A stretch of 47,655 bases of DNA from Prolixibacteraceae bacterium (GCA_017998095.1 JAGODU010000014.1:1-47655); one strand, 5' to 3'. Positions 34,304-44,734 are shown, counted from the first letter of the stretch. Numbers and translations are program-made. The notes: a model not told the origin generated them from the letters alone.

Positions 34304-36964
34304 TTATTTTACTACTATATTAATAATCTTTTTAGGAACTATAATAAATTTTACTATTTCTTTCCCTTCAATCCACTTTGCAGACATTTCATTTGTCAAT
34401 ACCGCTTTTTCTATTTCTTCGGTTGAAATTGAAATCGGTAATTCCATTTGAAATCTCATTTTTCCATTGAAAGATACAGGATACAACACTGTGTCTTCAA
34501 TAAGGTAATTTCCATTGAATTCCGGCCAGTCTTGTTGGCTAACTGAAGGTTTATTCCCATACAGCGACCAAATTTCCTCAGCAATGTGCGGAGCATAGGG
34601 AGCAAGTACTTTCATAAAAGTTTCAGCTGTTTCTTTTGTTACTTTTCCTTTTTTATAACAATGATTTGTGAAAATCATCATTTGAGAAATTGCTGTATTA
34701 AACTTCAGGTCTTCAATGTCATCACCAACTTTCTTGATGGTTTGATGCAGTACCTTTAGTGTTTCTTTGTCTTCATCTCCTTCAAAAAGGTTGTTAGTGT
34801 CAGAAAAGAAATACCAAACTCTTCTCAGAAAATTGAATACTCCTTTTACTCCGTTTTCTGTCCATGGTTTTGTAGCATCAAGCGGTCCCATAAACATTTC
34901 ATAAAGGCGGAGTGAATCAGCACCATAACTTTTTACTACATCATCAGGATTAACAACGTTCTTTAGCGATTTTGACATTTTTGCCACTATCTGCTTAAGC
35001 TCTTCTCCGCTGTTTATGTGGAAGTATTTGCCATCCTTTTCTTCAACCAGGTCAGATGTAACTTTCGATCCGGAACTTGTTTCGTATGCAAAAGCAAGAA
35101 TCATCCCTTGATTGAAAAGCTTTTTATATGGTTCATTTGTTGATACTATTCCAAGGTCGAAAAGTACTTTATGCCAAAACCTGCTGTATAATAAATGTAG
35201 TACGGCATGCTCAGCTCCTCCCACATAAAGATCAACCGGCATCCAGTAGTTTTCCTTTACTTTGCTGAAAGGTTCACTATCATTGACAGGATCTATATAT
35301 CGAAGATAATACCAGCATGATCCTGCCCATTGTGGCATTGTATTGGTTTCTCTTCTTCCTTTTCTGCCATTACTGTCTTTCACTTCAAGCCAATCTGTTG
35401 CATTAGCCAAAGGAGATTCTCCTGTTTCACTTGGCAGATATTTATCAGTTTTGGGAAGCTCTACCGGTAATTCTGAATCATTTAAAACTGTCACTTCTCC
35501 ATCTTCCCAGTGAATTATTGGAAATGGTTCTCCCCAGTAACGCTGGCGACTAAAAAGCCAATCCCTGATTTTATAATTTGTAGTTGCTTTTCCAAGATTG
35601 TTTTTCTCAAGCCAATCGGTAACTACTTTTATTCCTTCTTGTTTGTTGAGGTTGTTTATATCGAGACCTAATTCTTCATTCGAAGAATTGATATATAATC
35701 CGTCTTCTGTCCAGCAAGCATTTCCCTGTAATACTTTTTCTCTCAGATCAATATCATCTGTCTTAGGATTGAGAATGCAAATTATTGGCAATTCAAATGT
35801 TTTGGCAAATTCAAAGTCCCTTGTATCATGAGCAGGCACAGCCATTATTGCACCGGTCCCATATCCCATGAGAACGTAATCAGCAACCCAGATTGGAATA
35901 AGCTTTCCGGTTAAAGGGTTTTTAACATACCTTCCTGTAAAAACTCCTGTCTTTTCTTTGGCAAGTTCAGTTCGGTCAAGGTCACTTTTCAATGCAGCTG
36001 CTTTTATGTAAGCTTCTACTGCTTCTTTTTGATCATTAGTGACGATTTCATTCACCATTAAATGTTCAGGTGCAATTACCATATAGGTTGCTCCGAAAAG
36101 TGTATCAGGACGAGTTGTATATACTCTTAGTGATTTGCCAAGACCATCTATTTCAAAATCAACTTCTGCTCCGGTTGATTTTCCAATCCAGTTGCGCTGC
36201 ATATCCTTAACGCCAAGTGGCCAGTCTAAATCATCAAGACCTTGTAATAATCTTTCAGCATAAAGCGGAATACGGAGCATCCATTGTTTAAGAAACCTTC
36301 TTTCTACTTCTTTTGTCCCGCATTTCTCATGTGATCCGTCATTTAATACTTCCTCGTTGGCACAAACTGTTTTGCAATGTTTGCACCACCATACCTGAGC
36401 GTTATCGTAATAAGCAAGCCTTTTTGAATTGATATATTCAACGATTGCTTCCTTCCCTTTTGATTTGATATCTTCAGGAATAATCAATTCATTAATAGGT
36501 CTTCCTTTTTGCAAATCTTTATCAAACCATGTATTATACAGACGGATAAATATCCATTGTGTCCATTTGAAATAACCCGGATCAGTAGTATTTATTTCTC
36601 TGTCCCAGTCATAACTCAATCCAAGTGATTGTATCTGACGTCTGAAAGTGTCGCAATTCTTTTGAGTTGTTATTGCAGGGTGTGTGCCTGTTTGAATAGC
36701 ATATTGCTCAGCGGGCAATCCAAATGCATCCCAACCCATAGGATGTAATACGTTAAAACCCCGGGCTCTTTTATAGCGGCATATTATATCTGTGGCAGTA
36801 TATCCTTCCGGGTGACCTACATGCAAGCCTGCACCTGATGGATAAGGGAACATATCAAGACAATAAAATTTTGGCTTTGACATGTCAGCTTCACTTGCAA
36901 AAATTTTATTTTCAAGCCAGTATTCCTGCCATTTTTTCTCAAATTCAGTAAAAATATAATCCAT
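34304..36964 (-). CDS. leuS: Leucyl-tRNA synthetase
   Basis: A class I synthetase of 886 residues. The HIGH motif is [14 protein letters not shown] near residue 47, a zinc-knuckle-like [13 protein letters not shown] is present, the CP1 editing domain contains [19 protein letters not shown], and the KMSKS loop is [16 protein letters not shown]. The anticodon-binding and C-terminal domains complete a full-length enzyme. Confidence 0.97.
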   Translation of the reverse strand: MDYIFTEFEKKWQEYWLENKIFASEADMSKPKFYCLDMFPYPSGAGLHVGHPEGYTATDIICRYKRARGFNVLHPMGWDAFGLPAEQYAIQTGTHPAITTQKNCDTFRRQIQSLGLSYDWDREINTTDPGYFKWTQWIFIRLYNTWFDKDLQKGRPINELIIPEDIKSKGKEAIVEYINSKRLAYYDNAQVWWCKHCKTVCANEEVLNDGSHEKCGTKEVERRFLKQWMLRIPLYAERLLQGLDDLDWPLGVKDMQRNWIGKSTGAEVDFEIDGLGKSLRVYTTRPDTLFGATYMVIAPEHLMVNEIVTNDQKEAVEAYIKAAALKSDLDRTELAKEKTGVFTGRYVKNPLTGKLIPIWVADYVLMGYGTGAIMAVPAHDTRDFEFAKTFELPIICILNPKTDDIDLREKVLQGNACWTEDGLYINSSNEELGLDINNLNKQEGIKVVTDWLEKNNLGKATTNYKIRDWLFSRQRYWGEPFPIIHWEDGEVTVLNDSELPVELPKTDKYLPSETGESPLANATDWLEVKDSNGRKGRRETNTMPQWAGSCWYYLRYIDPVNDSEPFSKVKENYWMPVDLYVGGAEHAVLHLLYSRFWHKVLFDLGIVSTNEPYKKLFNQGMILAFAYETSSGSKVTSDLVEEKDGKYFHINSGEELKQIVAKMSKSLKNVVNPDDVVKSYGADSLRLYEMFMGPLDATKPWTENGVKGVFNFLRRVWYFFSDTNNLFEGDEDKETLKVLHQTIKKVGDDIEDLKFNTAISQMMIFTNHCYKKGKVTKETAETFMKVLAPYAPHIAEEIWSLYGNKPSVSQQDWPEFNGNYLIEDTVLYPVSFNGKMRFQMELPISISTEEIEKAVLTNEMSAKWIEGKEIVKFIIVPKKIINIVVK

Positions 36965-37351
36965 TTTTAAATGACTTATAGGGATTTAACAATTAGGGGG
37001 CAAAAATAGGAAAAAGATTAAGAGCAAACAGTTATATGTATTTAAAAATTCAAGTTTTTAATTTGAACTTAAACCTGCAAAATGCTATTCATTAATTATT
37101 GTAAGTTTTATTGTAAAAATCAAATATTTAAATTAGCTGAAAAGTATTTTGAATTACCTTAATTTATTGGCTTTTGAAATATCTTATATGTCAGGATGAT
37201 TTCTTTTTTTATGAACTAAAGCGTAATTTTTATTTATTTTAATTAGAAAGGTAACAAAAGTCATTAAAAAAACAGTTTGAAAACATGTGATTAAAAACAA
37301 ATATTAGTTAACTTTATATACGAGATAAACGAAATATTAATTAGCCTGACC
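36965..37351. other. AT-rich intergenic region between leuS and the small helical protein
   Basis: Divergent upstream region of 387 bases. It carries the leuS promoter near its left end; for the plus-strand gene only a weak -7-like TAACTTTA (near 37310) was seen. No RNA gene or further repeat is evident. Confidence 0.5.
37001..37028 (-). promoter_or_regulatory. Promoter of leuS
   Basis: Minus-strand TTTG (37025-37028) and TATTTTTG (37001-37008), 16 bases apart, 37 bases before the leuS ATG. Confidence 0.6.
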
Positions 37352-37786
37352 ATGAGAGATAAAATTTTACAACTATTAACTGACGGTGATTTTTACCTGA
37401 AGGAAGCCAAATCTAAGTTTCTGATGAGGCAGGATGAAGACCAAAGTGATGCTGCGCGAAGTTGTAGTAAAGCAATTAAAAGATATCTCGAAGCATATAA
37501 GTGCTTCCTGACATCAAGATTTATTTATACTACGAATTTTCATATTATGGTTCGGGAAATTCTGCAATATGACCCTGAATTTATGAAATTCTACGATAGG
37601 ATATTTAAAATAAAATGCTTTGCAGAAGAATCTAAAAGATATAATGAAGATTTCTTCTTATATGACGATGAAGTTAACAGTTCTATTGATGCTGCTCTGG
37701 ATATAAGGAGTTATGTTTCTCAAAAGATTCATAATGAGCACCCGTTTCTTTCAGAGTTTATTGGAACAAGTTTTATGGCAATCTGA
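37352..37786 (+). CDS. Small helical protein, possibly HEPN-like
   Basis: A 144-residue all-helical, charged, cytoplasmic protein. The helix with SDAARSCSKAIKRYLEAYKC and the following R-x-I-Y-T-T-N-F-H region recall HEPN domains (small four-helix proteins, some of them RNases or nucleotidyltransferase partners), but a clear R-x4-6-H catalytic motif was not found. No partner gene is adjacent and a hairpin terminator follows. The assignment is tentative. Confidence 0.6.
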   Translation: MRDKILQLLTDGDFYLKEAKSKFLMRQDEDQSDAARSCSKAIKRYLEAYKCFLTSRFIYTTNFHIMVREILQYDPEFMKFYDRIFKIKCFAEESKRYNEDFFLYDDEVNSSIDAALDIRSYVSQKIHNEHPFLSEFIGTSFMAI

Positions 37787-37792
37787 AAATTT

Positions 37793-37812
37793 AAAGCCTC
37801 GTAAGAGGCTTT
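37793..37812. terminator. Bidirectional hairpin terminator
   Basis: AAAGCCTC and GAGGCTTT pair around a GTAA tetraloop between two convergent genes. Confidence 0.75.
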
Positions 37813-37813
37813 C

Positions 37814-38488
37814 TTATTTTATTACTCTTTTATAGAGGGGAATCTTGTAATATATAGAATAATTAAATCCAGCAGCAGTATTGTTTAATGGCCGACCATA
37901 TCCGGGAATGTTGTAAGGCTCCAGTACATCATCATCGCTCACACCTATCATAATTCTTATCCTTGCTGACCATCCGAGATAAAAATTATTAAATAATCTT
38001 GCCCTTATTCCTGCTCCAACTTCAAGCCAGTTTGCTCCTAACCATGTACTTACAGTTTGGCCCCCCTTGAAATCACCCCAATACGAATCCGTAATGCTGA
38101 TATTCGATGCCTGATGGGCAAAGGTTGTAAAACCGTATCTTAAGCCAACAAACATTTTATCTTCACTTTCAGTATCTATATGTTTCATGAAATTATAATC
38201 GGCACCCAAACGTGTATATACACCATCTGATGAGTAAGTATAGCCTTTATTAATGAAGTTTGTCGACTGAGATCCAACCTCTGCTGCAAGAAATAAATCC
38301 TTTATTATTTCAAAGTCTCCTGATACTTCCCAACCTAATCTGGTTGTATCAATAAAAGGCACAATAAATTTTGATAAATCACACCCAATGCTAATACCAT
38401 TCCATTCCCTTTCCTGAGCTTTTACTTCCGGAATAATTAATGCTAATGATAACAACAGGCTAAAAATATATTTTGATATTTTCTTCAT
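37814..38488 (-). CDS. DUF6048-like outer-membrane barrel protein
   Basis: Start chosen at the ATG at 38488, giving a standard signal peptide (MKKISKYIFSLLLSLALIIP, cleavage near VKAQ); ATG 38494 and TTG 38503 are alternatives. The 224-residue mature barrel-like protein has aromatic/Gly strands (VFRY-type segments, LGWSARIRIMIG). It overlaps the end of the upstream lipoprotein gene by about 29 bases, so the two are translationally linked. The pair DUF6452-DUF6048 recurs in Bacteroidota; I assign this by resemblance and context. Function unknown. Confidence 0.7.
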   Translation of the reverse strand: MKKISKYIFSLLLSLALIIPEVKAQEREWNGISIGCDLSKFIVPFIDTTRLGWEVSGDFEIIKDLFLAAEVGSQSTNFINKGYTYSSDGVYTRLGADYNFMKHIDTESEDKMFVGLRYGFTTFAHQASNISITDSYWGDFKGGQTVSTWLGANWLEVGAGIRARLFNNFYLGWSARIRIMIGVSDDDVLEPYNIPGYGRPLNNTAAGFNYSIYYKIPLYKRVIK

Positions 38489-38939
38489 TTCCATATTCAA
38501 CAAGATCTTTCCTGATCCAAAGGGAATCTATCAGATTATTAGATACTTCATAATTTGTAATGTTATAATAATTTACAAACCCGCATTCATGTGATACCAG
38601 TTTTAAATATTGAGTATAAACAAAAGTCAGGGTATCCTTAATGCCGGATTCAAATTCCATTATAAAGGATGAAGTGTCGGAAATCATAGAAAGGGGTAAT
38701 GCAATCGTTTTAATTTCTTTACTTTTGCCATCGTAAAATACAGTTAAAGAATCATTTAAGAGATAAACCTTCAAAGAATCAATAAGTGTATCCTGAAGTG
38801 ATTTTCCGTCAAACGTGTAAAATCCAATATTTGCCCTTACTCCGTCGGAATATTCGCAAGGATCGGCAGTACATGAACTTACTGCTACAATTATGATTAT
38901 TAATCTGATGAAATTCTTTATTCCTTTTTGAAAATACAT
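38460..38939 (-). CDS. DUF6452-like lipoprotein
   Basis: A 159-residue protein with a lipoprotein signal (helix 11-20, SSC with Cys23) and two further cysteines (PCEYSDG, HECGF) that could form a disulfide. Predicted beta-rich. Its stop lies inside the start of the barrel gene downstream. It is possibly an envelope partner of that barrel. Function unknown. Confidence 0.7.
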   Translation of the reverse strand: MYFQKGIKNFIRLIIIIVAVSSCTADPCEYSDGVRANIGFYTFDGKSLQDTLIDSLKVYLLNDSLTVFYDGKSKEIKTIALPLSMISDTSSFIMEFESGIKDTLTFVYTQYLKLVSHECGFVNYYNITNYEVSNNLIDSLWIRKDLVEYGNEENIKIYF

Positions 38940-39010
38940 TTCTTGCTTTTTACTTATAACGCCACAAACTTACAAATTAGTTTACAATCATTCCGATGTT
39001 AAAAACTTGT

Positions 39011-39042
39011 TTTGTATGCTTTGAACTTTTCTATTTACTTTG
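39011..39042 (+). promoter_or_regulatory. Possible promoter of the metallo-beta-lactamase gene
   Basis: TTTG at 39011-39014 and TTACTTTG at 39035-39042 (one mismatch) are 20 bases apart and 15 bases before the ATG. Confidence 0.4.
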
Positions 39043-39056
39043 CTGAAAAATTTTCT

Positions 39057-39815
39057 ATGATTGAAATTTGTGCACTGGCTTCAGGTAGCAATGGAAATTG
39101 CTACTATATAGGTAATGAGAATGAGGCAATTCTGATTGATGCAGGTATAAACTGCAAACAAATTCTTCTCAGAATGACTGCTGTTGGCCTGGATCCTCTT
39201 AAGGTAAAGGCTGTTTTTATTACTCATGAACATGTTGACCATATTTGCGGCACTAAAGTTTTCTGTAACAAACACACAATCCCCGGTTTTTTTACACCGG
39301 GGACTTATTATAACGCATCACACGACCATAGACCCAAATTATATAGCTTTCTGCAGACAGGTCAATCGTTTAACTTCGGGGCTTTCACTATTCATGCTTT
39401 TTCAAAGAACCATGATTCTGCAGAACCCTGCAGTTTCAGAGTTGAGATTGAAGATGTCAGCATAAGTGTTTTGACTGATATTGGTACCCCTTGTAAAAAT
39501 GTAACTGACCATCTTAAAGAAAGTGATATCCTTTTCCTTGAAACCAACTATGATGAAAAGATGCTTTGGGAAGGAAATTATACCTGGCCTTTGAAAAAAA
39601 GAATAGCTTCAGACCATGGACATTTATCTAATGTTCAGGCATATAATCTTGTAAATGATAATGCAAACGGACGTTTGAAAACGATTTTCCTCTCCCATCT
39701 TTCAGGGGAAAATAATAAACCTGAAATTGCTGTTGAAGTATTTTCAACCTTAAACGAAAAATACAGAATTATTTGTACTTCAAGACATCAGCCAAGTGAA
39801 TTGATTAAAGTTTAA
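39057..39815 (+). CDS. Metallo-beta-lactamase-fold hydrolase, YycJ/WalJ-like
   Basis: The ATG at 39057 (MIEICALASGSNGNCYYIG) is the family start; an upstream TTG was rejected because it lies in the promoter. The 252-residue protein has the metal motif THEHVDH (His57, His59, Asp61, His62), then SVLTDIGTP and a late SDHGHLS histidine motif. YycJ-type enzymes are probably nucleases linked to DNA repair or cell-wall signalling. Stand-alone gene. Confidence 0.9.
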   Translation: MIEICALASGSNGNCYYIGNENEAILIDAGINCKQILLRMTAVGLDPLKVKAVFITHEHVDHICGTKVFCNKHTIPGFFTPGTYYNASHDHRPKLYSFLQTGQSFNFGAFTIHAFSKNHDSAEPCSFRVEIEDVSISVLTDIGTPCKNVTDHLKESDILFLETNYDEKMLWEGNYTWPLKKRIASDHGHLSNVQAYNLVNDNANGRLKTIFLSHLSGENNKPEIAVEVFSTLNEKYRIICTSRHQPSELIKV

Positions 39816-40025
39816 AAAGTGAAATGGGTTTTATTCACTTTTAATTTCAATAGAAAAGAAAAACAATTTTGATTATATAGTTTTATTCATGTTTAGTGAT
39901 TCTATTAATTTATTGAACTAAAATTCTATTTATAATAAGGCTCACGATATGTTTAAATTTTTTTAAATTGCTGACTTTTACTGAAAAGAATTATTTACCT
40001 GATTTACTAATCTAATTTAATTGCA

Positions 40026-41789
40026 ATGATTGCTACAAGAACATTTGATTATCTGGATATTCTGAAAACGCAGTTTCCCAAAGACGATATTTTTGCTCAG
40101 TCTATTAATGGTAATTGGAAGAAGTGCAGTGTTGATGAATATGTAGAAGCATCGTGGAATGTAGCATCAGCTTTGTTAGCTAAAGGATATAAACCTGAAG
40201 ATAAAGTTGTTGTTGTTTGTAATAACCGGACAGAATGGAATTTTCTCGATATGGGGTGTACTCTATCCCGCTTGATAATGGTGCCGGTCTATCAAACACT
40301 TGGCTTAGATGAATTTTTACATGTTTTCAATCATTGTGATTCAAGATTAATTGTTCTTGGAAATAGATTCCTTTACGAAAAGCTTAGTCCGGTAATTGCA
40401 AAAATGGATCATGAAGTTGAGGTGATGACAATCGATAAATACAATGATGTTTTCAGTTTTGAAGATTTGATCGAACTTGGTAAGAAGAATCGTCATATAT
40501 ATGATTCTGTTATAGAAAAGAATATAAAAGAAGTGTCTCCTGATGATGTAGCTACAATTATTTACACATCAGGTACTACTGGACTTTCTAAAGGAGTGAT
40601 GCTTACTCACCGCAATCTGACCTTTGATTCATATTCACATGCAAAACGTCAGACTGAAGGCCCTCAGCATAAGATGCTTAGTTTTCTGCCATTGTGCCAT
40701 GCTTATGAAAGGACTATGAATTATGAGTTCCAGCAATTGGGGATAAGCACATATTACGCTGAAAATTTATCTACAGTACAAAGGGATATAGCAAGTATTC
40801 ACGGTGATGGCTTTTGTGCTGTTCCCAGGGTTTTGGAAATGATGTACTCAAAGTTTGAAAATGCCGGGAAAAATCTGACAGGCATAAAAAAAATAATATA
40901 TAAAAGGGCTTTACGCTTTGCCAACAATTATGATAATTCAAACGATAATTTTCTCTATAAGTTTGTTCACGGGCTTTTCGATAAGCTTGTTTACAGCAAA
41001 TGGAGAGATGCTTTTGGAGGACATGAGATGTGGGTAGTTACAGGAGGAGCGGCTATTAATCCCAACATAATACGTTTATTTACTGCAGCTAAGCTCCATA
41101 TTTATCAGGGATATGGCATGACTGAAACATCGCCGGTTATTTCAGTAAATTCACCAGCCAATAATGTTCTGGGAACCAATGGTGAACCTATTGATGATGC
41201 TGAACTGAAATTTGCTGAAGATGGTGAAATACTTGTGCGCGGGCAGCATGTAATGAAAGGTTATTATAAGGACGAAAAGGCAACCCGCGAAATAATTGAT
41301 TCTGAAGGATGGCTGCACACGGGGGATATAGGCTATCTCCAGGATGGTAAATATCTGATGATTACAGACCGAAAGAAAGAAATATTCAAGCTGTCTTCCG
41401 GTAAATACATTGCTCCACAGGTAATTGAAAATAAATTCAGAGGGTCTTCTTATATTTCAAATTGCATTGTTTTTGGAGAAAATGAAAGTTATGCTTCGGC
41501 AATAATCCTTCCTGATATGGAAGAAATTCGTCATTGGTGTAAAAAAAATAATATCGATACTGAAGTTGATAATATTGAACTCCTTAAGAATAGAAAAGTA
41601 ACAGAACTCCTTAATAAAGAGGTTTCTGCTATTAATAAAAATCTTTCAGATTATGAAAGAATAAAGAAATGCTTCTTTTCTGCTGATTCGTGGACTGTAG
41701 AAAACGGGCTTCTTTCACAAACCCTTAAACACAAGAGGAAAAATATTCTTGCTAAATATAAATCTTTTATAAAAGAGGCTTATAATTAA
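40026..41789 (+). CDS. Long-chain fatty acid-CoA ligase (AMP-binding)
   Basis: A 587-residue ANL-superfamily enzyme. The ATP-binding P-loop YTSGTTGLSKG is at 180-190, followed by YQGYGMTETSPVIS, GWLHTGDIG and DRKKEIFKLSSGKYIAPQ. It resembles FadD15/ACSL-type membrane-associated ligases. It would activate free fatty acids for lipid synthesis or turnover. The terminator hairpin overlaps its last codons. Confidence 0.93.
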   Translation: MIATRTFDYLDILKTQFPKDDIFAQSINGNWKKCSVDEYVEASWNVASALLAKGYKPEDKVVVVCNNRTEWNFLDMGCTLSRLIMVPVYQTLGLDEFLHVFNHCDSRLIVLGNRFLYEKLSPVIAKMDHEVEVMTIDKYNDVFSFEDLIELGKKNRHIYDSVIEKNIKEVSPDDVATIIYTSGTTGLSKGVMLTHRNLTFDSYSHAKRQTEGPQHKMLSFLPLCHAYERTMNYEFQQLGISTYYAENLSTVQRDIASIHGDGFCAVPRVLEMMYSKFENAGKNLTGIKKIIYKRALRFANNYDNSNDNFLYKFVHGLFDKLVYSKWRDAFGGHEMWVVTGGAAINPNIIRLFTAAKLHIYQGYGMTETSPVISVNSPANNVLGTNGEPIDDAELKFAEDGEILVRGQHVMKGYYKDEKATREIIDSEGWLHTGDIGYLQDGKYLMITDRKKEIFKLSSGKYIAPQVIENKFRGSSYISNCIVFGENESYASAIILPDMEEIRHWCKKNNIDTEVDNIELLKNRKVTELLNKEVSAINKNLSDYERIKKCFFSADSWTVENGLLSQTLKHKRKNILAKYKSFIKEAYN

Positions 41790-41810
41790 TCAGTATAATT
41801 ATAAGCCTTT
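41776..41810 (+). terminator. Terminator overlapping the end of the acyl-CoA ligase gene
   Basis: AGGCTTATAATTA (41776-41788) pairs exactly with TAATTATAAGCCT (41796-41808) around a seven-base loop; T-rich bases follow. The left arm contains the last codons and most of the stop codon. Confidence 0.7.
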
Positions 41811-41855
41811 ATATTTGAATTCTTAACAGCTATAATTTAGCTGAATTATAATCGA

Positions 41856-43007
41856 TTATTTATTTCTGATAATCATTTTTCTGCTAATTGAATATTTATT
41901 TGTTTTTAAGGTGTAGAAATATAAACCCTCAGAAATATTATTTGTTTCAAACATTACATTATGCTTGCCTTTTGTATAAGCTTTTCCGGCAAGTTCTTTA
42001 ACTTCAACACCAAGTATATTATATACTTTTAGAGAAACATAAGTGTCATCAGGAATTGAAAAAGAAATATTTGCACTTTTTGAAACAGGATTTGGATAAT
42101 TTTGTTCTAACGAATATTTGTTTAATATTTCAGCAGTTTCTTTGCTTAAAGTTGAAGTGTCGGGCACATATCCTAAAATTGAAAGCATTTTCTCTCCGTA
42201 TCTTTTACCTAATTCTCTGTATCCTGCTGAGTTGAAATGAAGGTTATCAGTTGCGTCAGTGCATCCCTTAGATGAAATAACATGTGAATTAGGGATAACC
42301 TGAGGAAGCTTTGCAATCATGGTATTAGCTCCGGCACAAATGCCACCCTGATCAGCATTTACAACTTCACCTGCAAGCAAAGGAATAGAATCAGGATTTA
42401 AAGAAAGATCAGCCATGAGGTTGTCATATACTTTTTTAACTTTTGCAGTCCATTGGTTATCACCTGTATTAGATTCTCCCTGATGAAGCAATATTCCTTT
42501 TATCACTCCGTCTTTCTGAGCCAATTGAGCCAATTCTACAAGACGTCCGTATGGATTTCCTCCATATTCATTGATGATATTCTTCATCCATGATTCTACT
42601 GTGGCTGAATAAGTCTGATAATTATCCTTATCATACAACTCAATTTTACATCCGGCCACTGAAACATTTATAATGCCGACTTTTTTATTAGCCGGAAGGT
42701 TTGCTACCATTGTTCTGCCAAAATAATCAGCAGGAGATAACCCTGTATAACATCTGGTAAGAGGTGGAACTGCTGTATACCAGTTTCCTTTTGTTCTGCT
42801 TAAATTTGAGCAGTTGATTGCTTCCATAACCTTGAAGCGACTGTCAACCTGTTTGTCCTGAGGTTCTATTGTTCCTTGCCCTTCCATGTTAGATTGGCCA
42901 AAACAAAGGAAGACATAAAAGTCAGGATCCTGAGAAAATACCTTCAATGAGAAAAGATTTAAACTCATCAAAAAGGAGATGATTAGTAAGAATTTTTTTA
43001 CATTCAT
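41856..43007 (-). CDS. Secreted sialate O-acetylesterase/CE6-type esterase with T9SS sorting domain
   Basis: A 383-residue secreted SGNH hydrolase. A signal peptide (1-25, VFSQ) is followed by FLCFGQSNMEG with nucleophile Ser39, HQGESN at 175-180, and DNLHFNSAGY supplying Asp254 and His257. The domain (SASA, carbohydrate esterase family 6-like) removes acetyl groups from sialic acid or xylan/pectin-type glycans. Residues from about 302 form a Por-secretion C-terminal sorting domain (NYPNPVSKSANISFSIPDD, then GLYFYTL and a basic end), so it is exported by the type IX system to the surface or medium. Likely part of polysaccharide breakdown. Confidence 0.88.
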   Translation of the reverse strand: MNVKKFLLIISFLMSLNLFSLKVFSQDPDFYVFLCFGQSNMEGQGTIEPQDKQVDSRFKVMEAINCSNLSRTKGNWYTAVPPLTRCYTGLSPADYFGRTMVANLPANKKVGIINVSVAGCKIELYDKDNYQTYSATVESWMKNIINEYGGNPYGRLVELAQLAQKDGVIKGILLHQGESNTGDNQWTAKVKKVYDNLMADLSLNPDSIPLLAGEVVNADQGGICAGANTMIAKLPQVIPNSHVISSKGCTDATDNLHFNSAGYRELGKRYGEKMLSILGYVPDTSTLSKETAEILNKYSLEQNYPNPVSKSANISFSIPDDTYVSLKVYNILGVEVKELAGKAYTKGKHNVMFETNNISEGLYFYTLKTNKYSISRKMIIRNK

Positions 43008-43180
43008 TGTTAGAAATTTTTAATAAGACAGTCGTTTTTTATACTGTCGATTGTTAATTTTTGCGGTGCATAAAAATATTAATTTTATTTTATTTTAAAG
43101 GTTAAATAAAGGGGGCAGAATTCTTTCCTGATAGTTTTGTTTTTCAAATATTCTGCAATAATATGTACTAAACAAGCAAA

Positions 43181-43205
43181 CTGATATTTGATTGATACAT
43201 ATCAG
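43181..43205. promoter_or_regulatory. Inverted repeat upstream of the solute-binding protein gene
   Basis: CTGATAT and ATATCAG flank 11 bases, 65 bases before the ATG. It could be a binding site for a dimeric regulator; no matching site was noticed elsewhere in the window. Confidence 0.3.
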
Positions 43206-43269
43206 AAAAAATTGATTAATTTAAAACCCTGAAAGTTTTATTGCAATCAAAAGGGGATAGATTATTATT

Positions 43270-44664
43270 ATGTTTTTGTTGAATATGTTGATTTATATGA
43301 GTATGCATCGCAACTTCTTAATATGGATATTTTTAGCTGTTATAACTGTCTTATCTGTGTCATGTTCTTCCGATGATAAGGAAGTAATCAGTAGTGGCAA
43401 GGCACTTAATCAGCAAAAAGTGCAACAAGTAAAAATCAGGTGGCTTGGGCAATGGTACAATGAGGGAAAGAAAGAAACTTTAATTCGAGAAATGGCCAGA
43501 GAATTTGAATTCCTTAACCAGGACATTGACATTGAATTGCAATTTCCTTATCAAATGGCTCAGATTGATAGTTTTGCCGATCCTTTCAGAAGAGTTGCAG
43601 ATACAATTTTAAGTTGGGTGCAAGATGACAGATGGCCATTTGATATTTTTGTTTGTGACAAGTGGTTTTATGAAGATGTTGCTAAAGTTAGCGGTGATGA
43701 TTTTTGGGGTCAAAAACATCTGGTTGACTTTAAGAATGAGAAGTGGTTTAAAGATGCACATAAAGATTATGTTTTAAATTCCCCTGAATATATTGGCAAC
43801 TTTGGGGATATTGCTCCCGGTGCTTTTATCGAAGGTATGTGGGATCTTCTTTTCGTTAGTTCAGAAGTTGAAAATAAGCTTGGAATAAAGGTCAAGGATT
43901 ATGATATGACTATGGATGATTTTATTGAATATGCAAGGATTGTTCATCAATACAATCAGTCTCATCCCGATAAAATTACTTTGTGTGCTACAAATTATAA
44001 GTCCATTGAATTTCTTATGAGTCACGTAATATTGACAGAGATTGGTGATGTAAGGAAGAGTAGCTCAGCAGAGCAATTGGCTGCTATATCAAATGTATTT
44101 AAAAAACTTGAAATATTATCTAAATATAATCCTGTTGAGCAGTATCATGTTTATGCAAATGACAGGGAATTAAAGCACGATAAGGCTTTGTTTCATCTTC
44201 ATTCTACCTGGGTAACGATGTTCTGGCAAAGATCAAACCCGGAGGGAGAAAAATTAATGAGGCCATGCGAGTTTCCTTCTATGCCGGGGAAAAAAGCTCA
44301 GGCTTATGCAGGAACATATAATGCAATATTTGCGATTCCTAAAAAAGCAAGGAATAAGGATGCTGCAATAAGGTTCATGAAATATATGAGCACAGTTGAT
44401 ATTGCTGAGAAATGGGAGAAATACTCAAAATGTCCTACCGGACTTAATAGCAGAATTTCAGTTAATGAATTCGGAACTGATGCTTTTGGAAACTTATCAA
44501 AGCACATGATTAAAAAATACGATAACAGAATGGCTGAAATAGTACTTGCTAAAGACCTTTTCAATGGCAATCAACGGCATTTAAATTTCCATGTTTTTGA
44601 CGTGGCAAATGGTAATATGACTGCAGATCAGGCAGTAAACAGTATTCGAAGTCAAATGAGATAA
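43270..44664 (+). CDS. Family 1 extracellular solute-binding lipoprotein (orphan)
   Basis: A 464-residue lipoprotein resembling ABC sugar-binding proteins of the MalE/UgpB type. The signal has Cys32 (SVSCSSDD); alternative starts are Met10 and Met12. The mature protein begins KIRWLGQWYNEGKKETL and contains the lobe motif GMWDLLFVS, a late AYAGTYNAIFAIPKKARNKD and AAIRFMKYMS. No permease or ATPase is adjacent; the gene is monocistronic, with a terminator right behind it. Flanking carbohydrate-active enzymes point to an oligosaccharide ligand, perhaps for sensing. Confidence 0.82.
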   Translation: MFLLNMLIYMSMHRNFLIWIFLAVITVLSVSCSSDDKEVISSGKALNQQKVQQVKIRWLGQWYNEGKKETLIREMAREFEFLNQDIDIELQFPYQMAQIDSFADPFRRVADTILSWVQDDRWPFDIFVCDKWFYEDVAKVSGDDFWGQKHLVDFKNEKWFKDAHKDYVLNSPEYIGNFGDIAPGAFIEGMWDLLFVSSEVENKLGIKVKDYDMTMDDFIEYARIVHQYNQSHPDKITLCATNYKSIEFLMSHVILTEIGDVRKSSSAEQLAAISNVFKKLEILSKYNPVEQYHVYANDRELKHDKALFHLHSTWVTMFWQRSNPEGEKLMRPCEFPSMPGKKAQAYAGTYNAIFAIPKKARNKDAAIRFMKYMSTVDIAEKWEKYSKCPTGLNSRISVNEFGTDAFGNLSKHMIKKYDNRMAEIVLAKDLFNGNQRHLNFHVFDVANGNMTADQAVNSIRSQMR

Positions 44665-44689
44665 AATAGATAGTATACAGATAGATTAT

Positions 44690-44721
44690 AAAAAAAGCGA
44701 CTTGATAAAGTCGCTTTTTTT
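44690..44721. terminator. Bidirectional terminator between the binding protein and beta-galactosidase genes
   Basis: AAAAAAGCGACTT and AAGTCGCTTTTTT pair perfectly around a GATA loop, with A and T runs on either side. Both flanking genes converge on it. Confidence 0.9.
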
Positions 44722-44734
44722 GTTTCGTCACACA

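Noticed and set aside
39662..39680. TGCAAACGGACGTTTGAAA, an operator-like palindrome with extra central bases
   Set aside because: Two added central bases break the LacI-type spacing, and it is within the metallo-beta-lactamase coding sequence.
43027..43048. GACAGT/ACTGTC inverted repeat upstream of the esterase gene
   Set aside because: Only six base pairs with a T-rich loop; too short to distinguish from chance or a weak leader hairpin.
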